A stretch of 32,392 bases of DNA from Cyclobacteriaceae bacterium (GCA_026989535.1 JALSJD010000020.1:1-32392); one strand, 5' to 3'. Shown: positions 17,670 to 26,790, counted from the first letter of the stretch. Made by a program: numbers and translations. Notes: generated from the letters alone by a model not told the origin.

Positions 17670-18074
17670 ATGAAAGATTATAATTTTAAAATTCCAATTC
17701 AATTACGCTATTCCGATTTTGATATGCTCGGACATTTGAATAGCGCACAGTATGCTACACTCTTGGAACTTAGCAGGCTCGAATATTTTAAAAAAACAAA
17801 TTGGAACTTAGAAGATATAAGCAATGTAGTAGCTTCGTTTAAGATAGAGTACCTCCATCAAATTATACCTTCTAACCAAGTGGAAATTTATGTGCGTGTT
17901 ACAAGGTTAGGCACTAAGAGCTTTGTAATGGAGTATATAATGGCTTCGCTAGATACAACTACCATTTATGCCAAGGCCGAAACCGTGCAAGTGTGTATCT
18001 TAAAAAAAGGCAACTCCTCCACTCCCATTCCAAAAGATATCAAAGCATCAATAGCCAGTTTCGAGGGTTTATAA
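17670..18074 (+). CDS. Acyl-CoA thioesterase, hotdog fold (4HBT/YbgC-like)
   Basis: The 134-residue length and the active-site stretch RYSDFDMLGHLNSAQYATLL (Asp18, Gly21, His22, Asn24) identify the 4-hydroxybenzoyl-CoA thioesterase type. Conserved FKIEYLHQIIPSNQVEIYVRV and KAETVQVCI follow, as expected of a single hotdog domain. It hydrolyses acyl-CoA esters in the cytosol; chain specificity is unknown. It lies 19 bp after the oxidoreductase on the same strand. Confidence 0.85.
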   Translation: MKDYNFKIPIQLRYSDFDMLGHLNSAQYATLLELSRLEYFKKTNWNLEDISNVVASFKIEYLHQIIPSNQVEIYVRVTRLGTKSFVMEYIMASLDTTTIYAKAETVQVCILKKGNSSTPIPKDIKASIASFEGL

Positions 18075-18143
18075 CCTAAAATTACTGTTTATAAACTCAG
18101 TATCTATTTTTCGTTGATAATTAAAATTGAAAACTTTTAGCAT

Positions 18144-18629
18144 GTGAAAACAGAAGCTTTATTTTATGAGAACAAAATTAGAGTGCGCGTTTGTGGATTA
18201 ATTATTAAAAACGACAAAATACTGTTGGTAAAACACCGATTAAAAGGCAGCGTATTTTATGGCCCACCTGGTGGAGTCGTTGAATTTGGCGAAGACCTAA
18301 CCACAACATTAAAAAGAGAGTTACACGAAGAAACCAATATTGAAGTTGCCTCTTCTAACTTTCAATTTATTACCGAATATGTTAAGCCTCCTTTGCATGC
18401 CATCGAAATATTTTACCATGTAACCAGATGGAATGGCATTATAAAAGCAGGCAATGACCCAGAAAATAAACATTTAAATGTAATAGAAGGTGTAAAATGG
18501 TTTACACTTAACGAACTTAAAAAAATAAAAACCACCCAAACTCACCACCTCTTTCATAATTGTAATAATCTAAGAGACATTTTGGCATTATCGGGGTATA
18601 TCTCCTATCCAACACTTTATACTAAATAG
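18144..18629 (+). CDS. Nudix hydrolase
   Basis: The 161-residue protein carries a Nudix box at residues 44-66 (G44, E50, R58, E59, E62, E63), with Asn65 where Gly is usual. It also has the standard strand VCGLIIKNDKILLVKHR before it. Nudix enzymes hydrolyse nucleoside diphosphate-linked compounds; the substrate cannot be read from sequence. The start is GTG 18144. An ATG two bases earlier (18142) is immediately followed by TGA out of frame, so it is not a usable start for this protein. It is separated by 69 bp from the thioesterase. Confidence 0.88.
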   Translation: MKTEALFYENKIRVRVCGLIIKNDKILLVKHRLKGSVFYGPPGGVVEFGEDLTTTLKRELHEETNIEVASSNFQFITEYVKPPLHAIEIFYHVTRWNGIIKAGNDPENKHLNVIEGVKWFTLNELKKIKTTQTHHLFHNCNNLRDILALSGYISYPTLYTK

Positions 18630-18641
18630 AGTTTTCTATCT

Positions 18642-18673
18642 TTGTGATTTACTTTATAAAATAGCTATACTTG
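18642..18673 (+). promoter_or_regulatory. Putative promoter for the 18691-20849 operon
   Basis: TTG at 18642-18644, 21 bp, TATACTTG at 18666-18673 (one mismatch to TAnnTTTG). The predicted start is near 18680. A TATCTTTG at 18637-18644 is an alternative -7 box. Confidence 0.4.
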
Positions 18674-18690
18674 CACAAAATATATTTACT

Positions 18691-19506
18691 ATGAAAACAA
18701 GAATTTTTTCAATCATAACCTTATTAATTGCTATTATACTTGCCTATTTCTTGGTATCTAGCATAAAATTTGCCATTGATGAGGAGAAAAGAATTTCAAA
18801 ATCAGAGGCTGTTGTTATAGAAAAACTTAAACTGATTAGAGAAGCCGAACTAGTGTACCAAGAGGTGAATAGCCGTTATACTAATAATTGGGATACACTT
18901 ATTAACTTTATTGAACACGGTAAATATTATGTTACCAAAAGAAGTGAAAGAATTGTAGAGTTGGCTTATGGAGCAGATAGTATTATTGTTACTATTGACA
19001 CCATCGATATTATTCCTGCAAAAGAGTATATTTTTATAAAAAACCATGACATTTTTATTGCCGACAATGGTGAGTTTATTGAATTCTTTGTTAAGCAAGG
19101 GCAGACAATTAGAAAAGGGCAAAAATTATATTCAATGATTAGCTCCACTAATGGCAAAAGAGTAAACCAAATGTCGAAAGTTTCTGGTGTTATTACTTCT
19201 TTAGCAAATATTAGCGCAAACGCTAAAATCACCAAGGGTGATTTAGTAATGCAAGTGAGGGAAGAGAAATTTAACTCGAAAATGGATATTAGCCAACTTG
19301 CAATTATTCCACTTACCAACCCGCCTGCAAAATTTGATTTGTTTGCAGATAGAATTGAAAAAAACAGGCTTATGGTAAATGTGATAGAAGTTAGAGATAC
19401 CAAACCAGTGGATCCTACCCGAAAAGAAGATAATGAAGCTAATAACAAAAAACCGTTGCGTTTTGGCTCTAGAACTGAAGTTACTACTGCCGGAAATTGG
19501 GAGTAA
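18691..19506 (+). CDS. Single-pass membrane protein with pilin-like and lipoyl-like parts
   Basis: The 271-residue protein has one N-terminal transmembrane helix (residues 5-25). Then comes IREAELVYQEVNSRYTNNWD with a following INFIEHGKYYV, which resembles a prepilin-like helix and loop seen in hypothetical Bacteroidota proteins. Around residues 130-190 the pattern FVKQGQTIRKGQKLYSMIS...VSGVITSLANISANAKITKGDLVMQV resembles a barrel-sandwich (lipoyl/HlyD-like) hybrid motif, but without the lipoyl lysine context. The C-terminus is charged and disordered. It ends directly before the DUF3822 gene, whose TTG start follows its stop. No function can be given. Confidence 0.65.
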   Translation: MKTRIFSIITLLIAIILAYFLVSSIKFAIDEEKRISKSEAVVIEKLKLIREAELVYQEVNSRYTNNWDTLINFIEHGKYYVTKRSERIVELAYGADSIIVTIDTIDIIPAKEYIFIKNHDIFIADNGEFIEFFVKQGQTIRKGQKLYSMISSTNGKRVNQMSKVSGVITSLANISANAKITKGDLVMQVREEKFNSKMDISQLAIIPLTNPPAKFDLFADRIEKNRLMVNVIEVRDTKPVDPTRKEDNEANNKKPLRFGSRTEVTTAGNWE

Positions 19507-20388
19507 TTGAAAACAAAAGAATACAAACTTTTAAAAAAAATTAAGGATAAAGATCTTGATGTAGAGCTTCTGCATCATTATAATCTTCACATCCTTTCAG
19601 GAAACCGTGATATCCAATGCACGGTTTCTGACGCAAAAACAGGCAAATGCTTGCTTTTGGAGGATTATGCTATTTCTAAAGTAAAAACCTATCAAGAATT
19701 AGTTGCTATTCTTGATGACTTATTCGATAACCACGAACTGCTAAAAGCAGGTTTTTGGAAAAGTGTTAAGGTTGGGATTAAAAACAATAAATTCGCATTA
19801 GTTCCTTCTAAACTTTTCGACAAAGCATCTTTATTCGACTACCTAAAACTTAATTGCAAGGTAAACCCACAAACCGATGAAATGCTTTATTATAAGCATT
19901 TAAAATCGGATGCGGTTAATTGCTTTGCGGTTAATAAACAATTACATCGTTGGTTTAAGAGTATCTATCCTAAAATTGAAATAGGGTTTGTACACCAATC
20001 GAGTACGCTAATCGAAGGTGTACTAGCTCAAATTGAGCACTATCCTGCCGACTCTATTTTCTTATTTGTAGATCGGTTTAAATTGCATGTCATCTCCTCG
20101 CGAAACAAAAAATTAGAGTATTATAACCAGTTTTCAATTAAAAAATTTGAAGATTATATAAAGTACATTATGCTGGTTTTTAATGGGTTAAAAAGAAGCC
20201 AGCAAACCACTAATGTGGTACTTTGGGGCTATATTGGTAAAAAATCTACCCATTACCATGAGTTTATAAAATATATAAAGCACGTTTCGTTTGGGGAACG
20301 CCCAAAGTTTTATTCCTATGGTTTTGTTTTTGACGAATTGCAGGATCATTACTTTTTTGATACCTATAACCTTCATCTTTGTGAGTAA
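19507..20388 (+). CDS. DUF3822 family protein
   Basis: The 293-residue protein fits DUF3822, a Bacteroidota family usually encoded next to coaD. The family resembles the ASKHA (actin/hexokinase-like) fold: LLHHYNLHILSGNRDIQCTVSD near the start, the central HQSSTLIEGVLAQIEHY, then IFLFVDRFKLHVISSRN. It is probably cytosolic; no activity is known. The start is TTG 19507, right after the upstream stop, with no better alternative in frame. It overlaps coaD by one base, so these genes are almost certainly co-translated. Confidence 0.75.
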   Translation: MKTKEYKLLKKIKDKDLDVELLHHYNLHILSGNRDIQCTVSDAKTGKCLLLEDYAISKVKTYQELVAILDDLFDNHELLKAGFWKSVKVGIKNNKFALVPSKLFDKASLFDYLKLNCKVNPQTDEMLYYKHLKSDAVNCFAVNKQLHRWFKSIYPKIEIGFVHQSSTLIEGVLAQIEHYPADSIFLFVDRFKLHVISSRNKKLEYYNQFSIKKFEDYIKYIMLVFNGLKRSQQTTNVVLWGYIGKKSTHYHEFIKYIKHVSFGERPKFYSYGFVFDELQDHYFFDTYNLHLCE

Positions 20389-20849
20389 TGGAAAAAATCG
20401 CTCTTTTTCCTGGTTCGTTCGACCCTTTTACCAAAGGGCATGAGGATATTTTACTAAGAGGATTAAAAATATTTGACCAAATAATTATTGCCATTGGCTA
20501 TAATACCGCCAAGCATAAACGCTATTTTGATGTAGATACCATGGTAGCCTACATTGAAAAAACGTATAAAGACAAACCCGAAATATCGGTAAAAATATAT
20601 AACGAGCTTACGGCAGAGTTTGCAAAAAAACATAATGCCAACTATTTATTAAGAGGGCTTAGAAATACAACAGATTTTGAATATGAAAATAGTATTGCCG
20701 AGCTTAATAAAAATCAAAATCCTGAATTGGAAACGGTGTTTTTAATTACGACCCCCATTTACGCTCATATTAGTTCTTCTATTATTAGAGAAGTACATCG
20801 CTATGGAGGCGATGTTACTGATTACCTACCCTACTCTATTAAAGAGTAG
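20388..20849 (+). CDS. coaD: Pantetheine-phosphate adenylyltransferase
   Basis: CoaD transfers AMP from ATP to 4'-phosphopantetheine, the penultimate step of CoA synthesis. The 153-residue protein has ALFPGSFDPFTKGHEDI with the TxGH motif (Thr15, His18), the substrate loop LLRGLRNTTDFEYE, and ISSSIIREV for ATP binding. Length and motifs are standard. The ATG overlaps the upstream stop (TAATG), and the convergent neighbour on the minus strand ends 37 bp away with a small GAGTA...TACTC hairpin between. Confidence 0.96.
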   Translation: MEKIALFPGSFDPFTKGHEDILLRGLKIFDQIIIAIGYNTAKHKRYFDVDTMVAYIEKTYKDKPEISVKIYNELTAEFAKKHNANYLLRGLRNTTDFEYENSIAELNKNQNPELETVFLITTPIYAHISSSIIREVHRYGGDVTDYLPYSIKE

Positions 20850-20886
20850 ATTACTCCTGTAACCTCCTTTTTACATATTCTCAACA

Positions 20887-21633
20887 CTAGAATTTATTAA
20901 TAATAACTCCTTTATTCGTTAGTTCAACATTAATTAAAGCTGGCTTTTGCCCATATAAATACACATTACCTATGCTGTTGACAGCCCCACTTAATTTATT
21001 AATTACGTTTAACTCCATACGGTTACTCCCATTATGAGTTATGTGGCAATCTTGAACAAGCAACTCCTTTGCGTATAAAATGCCATCACTCAAATAATGT
21101 CCTGCGTTTAAACTTTGGGTGACACCCCTTAAGGTGATAGGCCCTAAACTATTGGACACTACCCTAAGCAAATTTGATTGAAGTGTTAAATCGAACCCAC
21201 CAGAGGCATCTTCTACTTGTACCAGTAAATTATCAACCACGAGCGTATCGGTTGTATAAATATTTCCATACCCATGCTGAATAAGCTTGGTAAGGTTGGG
21301 GTTTCGAATGGCAACCAGTGGATGCGTGTAACCATTAGACCAAAAACAAGAATTTAGATTATCAATTAACAGTACCCCCTCTTCAACTTTTAGGCTTATT
21401 CCGGCTAGTAGGTTTTCACCTGTAGATACTTCAACCCGATTAAGCCCATCAGTTAGTAATTGCACATCCACATTTGAACTCACATCAATGCTAGTAAAAG
21501 CGGCCACCTCTACGGATGCTGTTTTTATATCACCTGCTTTATCAAAGCAGCCTGCCCCTTGTTTATTACAGCCTTGTAGTATAATAACTACCACCGTTAA
21601 TGCGGAAAAAAATATTTGTTTGTTTATGCTCAT
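20887..21633 (-). CDS. DUF2807 (GIN domain) lipoprotein
   Basis: The 248-residue protein has an SPII signal with lipobox LQGC (Cys22). The body is a regular beta-solenoid pattern starting VEVAAFTSIDVSSNVDVQLL, the hallmark of the DUF2807 or GIN (auto-transporter adhesin head) domain found widely in Bacteroidota. It should be lipid-anchored and periplasmic or surface-exposed; the ligand is unknown. Its start overlaps the end of the acyloxyacyl hydrolase gene by 4 bp, so both are one operon. The two genes may serve outer-membrane maintenance. Confidence 0.8.
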   Translation of the reverse strand: MSINKQIFFSALTVVVIILQGCNKQGAGCFDKAGDIKTASVEVAAFTSIDVSSNVDVQLLTDGLNRVEVSTGENLLAGISLKVEEGVLLIDNLNSCFWSNGYTHPLVAIRNPNLTKLIQHGYGNIYTTDTLVVDNLLVQVEDASGGFDLTLQSNLLRVVSNSLGPITLRGVTQSLNAGHYLSDGILYAKELLVQDCHITHNGSNRMELNVINKLSGAVNSIGNVYLYGQKPALINVELTNKGVIINKF

Positions 21634-22727
21634 AACCTATATCCAATTCCATATTCAATAACTTCTGCTACAGCAAAATGTGTTTTAAGGGTCAAATTGC
21701 CATACAAGTGATCTGTAAAAAAATAACCAAATCCTACTCGTTGATACACTCGATCGTTAGGGTAATATGGTTTATAAACATAAAATCCTACCTGGGTAAT
21801 TACTGTTAATTTATTCACTACTAATTGGTGACCCACCATCATACCCAATTGCTTATAATCAGTTCCAACAGATGCTTCATCAAACGAGTTTTCTATTTCT
21901 AATTTTATCGCTTGGTTTGCAAACCCTTCTACACCAACCTCCAACATACTCTTAAGCGATACCCTCTTTTGAGCAATAAGCGAAAATGCATACACAGGCT
22001 TCACACCCGAACCTACAGGAGGAGCTTCTGCAAATCCAATCCTAAAAACGGCTCCATAGTACACTTTCTTATCCAATGAGTAATTTTCTTTGGCAGTTTT
22101 AAACTCCGAAATTGAGCTTGTTAGCTTATAACTTGCCATTAGATTGGCCGTAACAATATTAAGCCCATTATTGGGCAGCTTAAACGACCCATTGGAAAAA
22201 TGTGTAAATTTTAAACCTGCTCCTACTTTCATCCTTTTACCAAACGATTGGTAATAAGTAAGTCTTACATTACCATTATAGGTTATGGGTGTACTTATTA
22301 CATTATTAAGGTTGTTATTTTCTTTATTATAAGGATTAGTAGAGTAGGCTAAACCCATTCCAAAATAAAATTGAAAATCTGATTTGAATGGAGGTTTACC
22401 CAATAAATGAAATCCCATACCAGTACTAAGCGCAATCACTTTACCCAGTTGCGCATCATTTTTTAAATCATAATACGAAATATTATAAGCAATTTCAGGA
22501 TACCCGTAATTTGCTTCCCACGCTTTAGTTCCATTGGTTTGCTGCTTAAACGAAATTTCGAATCCGGTAGGACGCCCTTTTATTAAATGCCCTAAATATT
22601 CATGATGCCTAAGAATAAAGCCTTCAAATACTTCTCCTCCTAAAGAATAACTATATTTGGCGCTTTGTTGTGCCCAAGATGCTTGTGCAATAAAAAGAAT
22701 AAAAACTATTAATCTGACTATCAACAA
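21630..22727 (-). CDS. Acyloxyacyl hydrolase, PagL-like outer-membrane lipid A deacylase
   Basis: The 365-residue protein has a signal peptide (ending near QASWAQ) and beta-barrel-like alternating strands. The segment FTHFSNGSFKLPNNGLN (about residues 174-190) matches the catalytic His-x-Ser motif of PagL-type enzymes and the following conserved Asn-Gly. It is longer than Proteobacterial PagL, with an extra C-terminal half that may add a second barrel or plug. Expected activity is removal of a fatty acid from lipid A at the outer membrane. The start is TTG at 22727, directly followed by the signal peptide. The DUF2807 lipoprotein gene overlaps its stop. Confidence 0.75.
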   Translation of the reverse strand: MLIVRLIVFILFIAQASWAQQSAKYSYSLGGEVFEGFILRHHEYLGHLIKGRPTGFEISFKQQTNGTKAWEANYGYPEIAYNISYYDLKNDAQLGKVIALSTGMGFHLLGKPPFKSDFQFYFGMGLAYSTNPYNKENNNLNNVISTPITYNGNVRLTYYQSFGKRMKVGAGLKFTHFSNGSFKLPNNGLNIVTANLMASYKLTSSISEFKTAKENYSLDKKVYYGAVFRIGFAEAPPVGSGVKPVYAFSLIAQKRVSLKSMLEVGVEGFANQAIKLEIENSFDEASVGTDYKQLGMMVGHQLVVNKLTVITQVGFYVYKPYYPNDRVYQRVGFGYFFTDHLYGNLTLKTHFAVAEVIEYGIGYRL

Positions 22728-22764
22728 CTTTGGGTTTATAATTAAACTAAACGGCTAAATTAAG

Positions 22765-23460
22765 ATGGAACTTTTAAATAAAACAGCCATTATAACAGGA
22801 GTAAGCAAAGGAATTGGTTTGGCTACGGCAAAACTACTACTTAATAATGGAGTAAAAGTGGCTGGCTGGAGCAGATCCGAACCAGATTTTACCCACGAAA
22901 ACTTCTTTTTTACACCCGTAGATGTAAGTGATAACAACTCTGTAAAAGAAGGATACCAACAAACAATAGCTAAATTTGGCAACCAAATAGACATCCTACT
23001 TAATAATGCAGGGCTTGGGTTCGAGGGCTTGTTTGAAGAAATGCCCGATGAACAATGGCACCAAATGTTTAAAACCAATGTGGATAGCATTTTTTATTGC
23101 TCACGCTTGGTTATTCCTGAAATGAAAAAAATGGATGCTGGTCATATTATCAACATTTCTTCCATTGCAGGTACTAATGGCATTGCAGGTATGGCAGGTT
23201 ATTGTGGCACCAAACACGCAGTGCGAGGCATATCGCAAGCCATGTTTAAGGAGCTTCGCAACTTTGGCATTAAAGTAAGCGTTATCTATCCTGGTTCTGT
23301 TAAAACCAACTTTTTTGATGATATTAATTCAGTAACCACTAATGATAATATGATGATGCCGGAAGACATTGCTTCTACTATTTTACACGTTTTATCCTCC
23401 CCTCCCAATTATCATCATATTGACATTGAGGTAAGACCCCTTCGACCCAAAGGCAAGTAA
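22765..23460 (+). CDS. Short-chain dehydrogenase/reductase
   Basis: The 231-residue protein is a classical SDR: TGVSKGIG (Gly12, Gly16, Gly18) for NAD(P) binding, NNAGLGFEG, ISSIAG with the catalytic Ser, and YCGTK with Tyr and Lys, then YPGSVKTNF. Substrate is not evident. It begins 37 bp from the divergent acyloxyacyl hydrolase gene and ends 4 bp before gldA, so it heads the gld run. This SDR-gldA neighbourhood appears to be a Cytophagales trait, but I state that from recollection. Confidence 0.9.
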   Translation: MELLNKTAIITGVSKGIGLATAKLLLNNGVKVAGWSRSEPDFTHENFFFTPVDVSDNNSVKEGYQQTIAKFGNQIDILLNNAGLGFEGLFEEMPDEQWHQMFKTNVDSIFYCSRLVIPEMKKMDAGHIINISSIAGTNGIAGMAGYCGTKHAVRGISQAMFKELRNFGIKVSVIYPGSVKTNFFDDINSVTTNDNMMMPEDIASTILHVLSSPPNYHHIDIEVRPLRPKGK

Positions 23461-23464
23461 GTAT

Positions 23465-24385
23465 ATGTCGATAATTATTGAAAAATTAACAAAACTTTAC
23501 GGCACTCAAAAAGCCGTTGATGGCATTTCGTTTGAAATAAAGGCGAATGAAATTGTAGGATTTTTGGGCCCCAATGGCGCAGGCAAATCTACTACCATGA
23601 AAATTGCCACAACTTATATCAATCCTTCGTGTGGCAAAGTTTTGGTAAATAATATTAATGTAGAAGAAAACCCCTTAGAAGTACGAAAAAGCATAGGGTA
23701 CTTGCCAGAACACAACCCCTTATACCTGGATATGTACGTACACGAATACCTACACTTTAGTGGCAAATTTTATGGCCTAAATAAAACTAACTTGAAGGCA
23801 CGAACGGCCGAGGTCATCGAAATGTGTCAACTAGGTTTAGAACAAAATAAGCAGATTGGGCAACTCTCTAAAGGCTATCGGCAACGGGTTGGGCTAGCAC
23901 AAGCCTTATTACATAACCCATCGGTACTTATTTTAGATGAGCCTACCACCGGCCTCGACCCCAACCAAATACAAGAAGTAAGAGAACTCATTAAATCAGT
24001 AAGTGTTGGTAAAACGGTCTTGTTTTCCACCCATATTATGCAGGAAGTTGAAGCTGTTTGCGACCGTGCCATTATTATAAATAAAGGACAAATTGTGGCC
24101 GATGGCCGCATTGCTGAACTGCAAAAAAACACTTCGCAACAAGTAATTGAAATTGAATTTTCGTCTAAAGTGGCCGATGCGCTTTTGCATTCGTTTAAAA
24201 AAGGGGTTACTATAAAAAATATTGGCGGACATCGCTATCAATTAAAAGCCACCAACCAAGACGATATTCGACCTGAATTTATGAATTTTGTAACCGAACA
24301 CTCGCTTAATTTAATTGGCATAACCGAAGTACAATGCTCTATGGAAGATGTTTTTGCCTCGTTAACCCAATCTAAAGATGTTTAA
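23465..24385 (+). CDS. gldA: Gliding motility ABC transporter ATP-binding protein GldA
   Basis: The 306-residue ATPase has Walker A GPNGAGKST (residues 35-43), Q-loop, signature LSKGYRQRV, Walker B VLILDEPTTGLD and the switch His in FSTHIMQEV. In Flavobacterium johnsoniae GldA, GldF and GldG form an ABC transporter linked to gliding. Here gldF follows with an 8-bp overlap. The longer C-terminal part (about 220-306) fits the GldA family rather than generic ABC-2 ATPases. Whether the strain glides cannot be said from this window. Confidence 0.92.
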   Translation: MSIIIEKLTKLYGTQKAVDGISFEIKANEIVGFLGPNGAGKSTTMKIATTYINPSCGKVLVNNINVEENPLEVRKSIGYLPEHNPLYLDMYVHEYLHFSGKFYGLNKTNLKARTAEVIEMCQLGLEQNKQIGQLSKGYRQRVGLAQALLHNPSVLILDEPTTGLDPNQIQEVRELIKSVSVGKTVLFSTHIMQEVEAVCDRAIIINKGQIVADGRIAELQKNTSQQVIEIEFSSKVADALLHSFKKGVTIKNIGGHRYQLKATNQDDIRPEFMNFVTEHSLNLIGITEVQCSMEDVFASLTQSKDV

Positions 24386-25103
24386 TATATACCAAAAAGA
24401 GATTACCAGCTTTTTAAGCTCACTCATAGCGTATATCATTATTGCCGTATTTTTGGTAGCCATGGGTTTGATCGTTTGGGTTTTTCCAGAAACCAACGTA
24501 ATTGATTACGGCTATGCGGATATGGGCACATTTTTTTCGATGGCACCTTTTGTATTAATGTTTTTAATACCCGCCATTACCATGAAAATGTTAGCCGAAG
24601 AAACCAATGCTGGCACCATCGAAATTTTAGTGGTAAAGCCTGTTACCAAATTACAAATTATTTTAGGCAAATACTTTGCGGCTCTTACCTTGGTGGCCGT
24701 GGCTATTTTACCCACATTGGTTTATTGTTTTTCGTTGGCAGAGCTCGCAAGCCCAGTGGGCAATATTGATGCCGCAGGCATTGCAGGCTCCTACATAGGC
24801 TTATTTTTATTATCGGCAGTATTTGCAGCCTTGGGCATACTAACCTCCGCCCTCACCAATAACCAAGTGGTTGCTTTTGTAATTGCTGCCTTTGTGAGCT
24901 TTATTTTGTTTACAGGATTAAATTCCTTGGCAGGCATCAATGTGTGGTCTAGCCTTTCGTTGCCTTTATCAAAACTAAGCTTAGAGTACCATTATAATGC
25001 CATGAGCAAAGGCCTGTTAGACAGCCGTGATTTTCTTTACTTTTTAACTGTAATAGCCGGTTTGCTGTATTTTTCAAGATTAACCCTAGCCAATAAAAAA
25101 TGA
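24378..25103 (+). CDS. gldF: Gliding motility ABC transporter permease GldF
   Basis: The 241-residue protein is an ABC-2 type permease with about six hydrophobic helices, starting IYQKEITSFLSSLIAYIII. It has the characteristic PAITMKMLAEETNAGTIEILVVKP segment and VSFILFTGLNSLAG near helix five. Its position between gldA and gldG, with overlaps of 8 and 4 bp, supports the assignment and translational coupling. Confidence 0.93.
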   Translation: MFNIYQKEITSFLSSLIAYIIIAVFLVAMGLIVWVFPETNVIDYGYADMGTFFSMAPFVLMFLIPAITMKMLAEETNAGTIEILVVKPVTKLQIILGKYFAALTLVAVAILPTLVYCFSLAELASPVGNIDAAGIAGSYIGLFLLSAVFAALGILTSALTNNQVVAFVIAAFVSFILFTGLNSLAGINVWSSLSLPLSKLSLEYHYNAMSKGLLDSRDFLYFLTVIAGLLYFSRLTLANKK

Positions 25104-26779
25104 AAATTTTAGAAAGCAAACGGTTAACCATTGCCTTAGAAATTGCTATTGCTATTTGCATTGCTATCCTGGTAAATTCCTTGGGTTCTTTCTTTTTTTT
25201 AAGGGTTGATTTAACCGAAGAAAACCGATACAGCATTTCCTCTGCAACTAAAGAATTACTCGAAAACCTAGAAGACGATATTTACATTGAAGCGTATTTA
25301 GAAGGCGAATTGCCTGCAGGTTTTAAACGAATGCGGAGCGCCTTAGAAGAAACACTCACAGAGTTTTCGATTTATTCAGATGGCAAAATCCAGTTTCAAT
25401 TTATAAACCCCGATCAGGCCGTAAGCCAAAAATCACGCAATCAATTTCTGATGTCGTTAGCGCGTAAAGGCATACAACCCACAGATGTGTTTTTAACCGA
25501 AGAAGGCAAAAGAATCCAGAAAAGGATTGTACCAGGAGTGGTTATCTCTTACGGAAGTGCCGAAAAAGGGGTGCAATTATTTAAAGGTAATAAAGCGGCT
25601 CCTCCCGAAGAACGGCTCAACCAATCCATTGAAGGAATTGAGTACGAGTTGGCCAATGCCATCCAGAATATTATCGGATTAAACTTGCCTACCTTAGGCA
25701 TTATTCGAGGGCATAATGAGTTAGATTCTGCCAATTTTATAAGCCTATCCCGTGTACTCGATAAACGGTACTTGGTAAAAACCATCGACCTTACTTCTGT
25801 TAATAAAATACCTTCGGTAGATGCCATCCTATTGGCCAAACCTACCACTCGGTTCTCTCCTACCGATAAATTTAAACTCGATCAATACTTAATAAATGGC
25901 GGTACTGGCTTATTTATGTTGGATAAAGTAGCCGTAAATATGGATAGCGCCAATGTGGGCACCTTTAGCTTTCCGTACGATTTAGATTTAGACGACCAAT
26001 TATTTACGTATGGAGTGCGAATTAATAATGATTTAATTCAAGATTTTGTATCGAGCACCTACCCCATTGTGGTGGGCAACGAAGGCGAACAAGCCAAAAT
26101 ACAACTGCTGCAATGGCCCTACTTTCCGGTGGTAAACGAATATACCAAGCACAGCACGGTACGTAATTTAGATGCCACGTTAACCCGTTTTGCGAGCAGT
26201 ATTGATACCGTAAAAGCAGTGGGCGTAAAAAAGACATTACTGTTTTCTTCATCGCCTTATTCACGAAAATTAATGAGCCCTACTCTGGTTGATATTAATT
26301 TGATGCAACAAGCCCTTGACCCTGCCAAGTTTACTACCAAAAACATACCGATGGCTTATTTGCTCGAAGGGAATTTTACTTCTTTCTTTAAAAATAAATT
26401 CTTGCCCGAGGGGCAATCCAACCTAGGTTTTAAACCACAAGGAGAAAGTAAACTTATTATAATAAGTGATGGTGATTTGGCCAGAAATGACCTTGACCCT
26501 AAAACAGGGCAACCGCTCCCCTTAGGTTACGACCCATTTACCAACCAAACATTTGCCAACCAAGATTTAATCTTAAACCTACTTACTTACTTAACCCGAG
26601 GCAATGGATTAATTACAGCTCGCTCTAAACAAGTGGTAATTCGGCCACTCGATAAAGTAAAACTAAAAAATGGAAAACTCACGTGGCAGCTCATTAATTT
26701 GGCACTGCCTGTCTTATTACTCATCATTTTCGGCATAGTGTATAACTGGCTAAGAAAAAGAAAATATACACGATTTTAA
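25100..26779 (+). CDS. gldG: Gliding motility-associated ABC transporter substrate-binding-like GldG
   Basis: The 559-residue protein has an N-terminal transmembrane helix (about residues 10-30), a large extracytoplasmic domain of the ABC_transp_aux type (RVDLTEENRYSISSATKELL, TLGIIRGHNELDS, GTGLFMLDKV) and a C-terminal helix ending in a basic tail (NWLRKRKYTRF). It begins 4 bp inside gldF. In the family GldG pairs with GldF and GldA in the inner membrane. An 11-bp gap leads to the DUF4340 gene. Confidence 0.93.
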   Translation: MKILESKRLTIALEIAIAICIAILVNSLGSFFFLRVDLTEENRYSISSATKELLENLEDDIYIEAYLEGELPAGFKRMRSALEETLTEFSIYSDGKIQFQFINPDQAVSQKSRNQFLMSLARKGIQPTDVFLTEEGKRIQKRIVPGVVISYGSAEKGVQLFKGNKAAPPEERLNQSIEGIEYELANAIQNIIGLNLPTLGIIRGHNELDSANFISLSRVLDKRYLVKTIDLTSVNKIPSVDAILLAKPTTRFSPTDKFKLDQYLINGGTGLFMLDKVAVNMDSANVGTFSFPYDLDLDDQLFTYGVRINNDLIQDFVSSTYPIVVGNEGEQAKIQLLQWPYFPVVNEYTKHSTVRNLDATLTRFASSIDTVKAVGVKKTLLFSSSPYSRKLMSPTLVDINLMQQALDPAKFTTKNIPMAYLLEGNFTSFFKNKFLPEGQSNLGFKPQGESKLIIISDGDLARNDLDPKTGQPLPLGYDPFTNQTFANQDLILNLLTYLTRGNGLITARSKQVVIRPLDKVKLKNGKLTWQLINLALPVLLLIIFGIVYNWLRKRKYTRF

Positions 26780-26790
26780 GAAGTAAGCAA

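Noticed and set aside
18966-19526. 186-codon minus-strand frame opposite the 18691 gene
   Set aside because: The plus-strand gene has a promoter, signal-anchor and tight coupling to its neighbour; the antisense protein shows no family.
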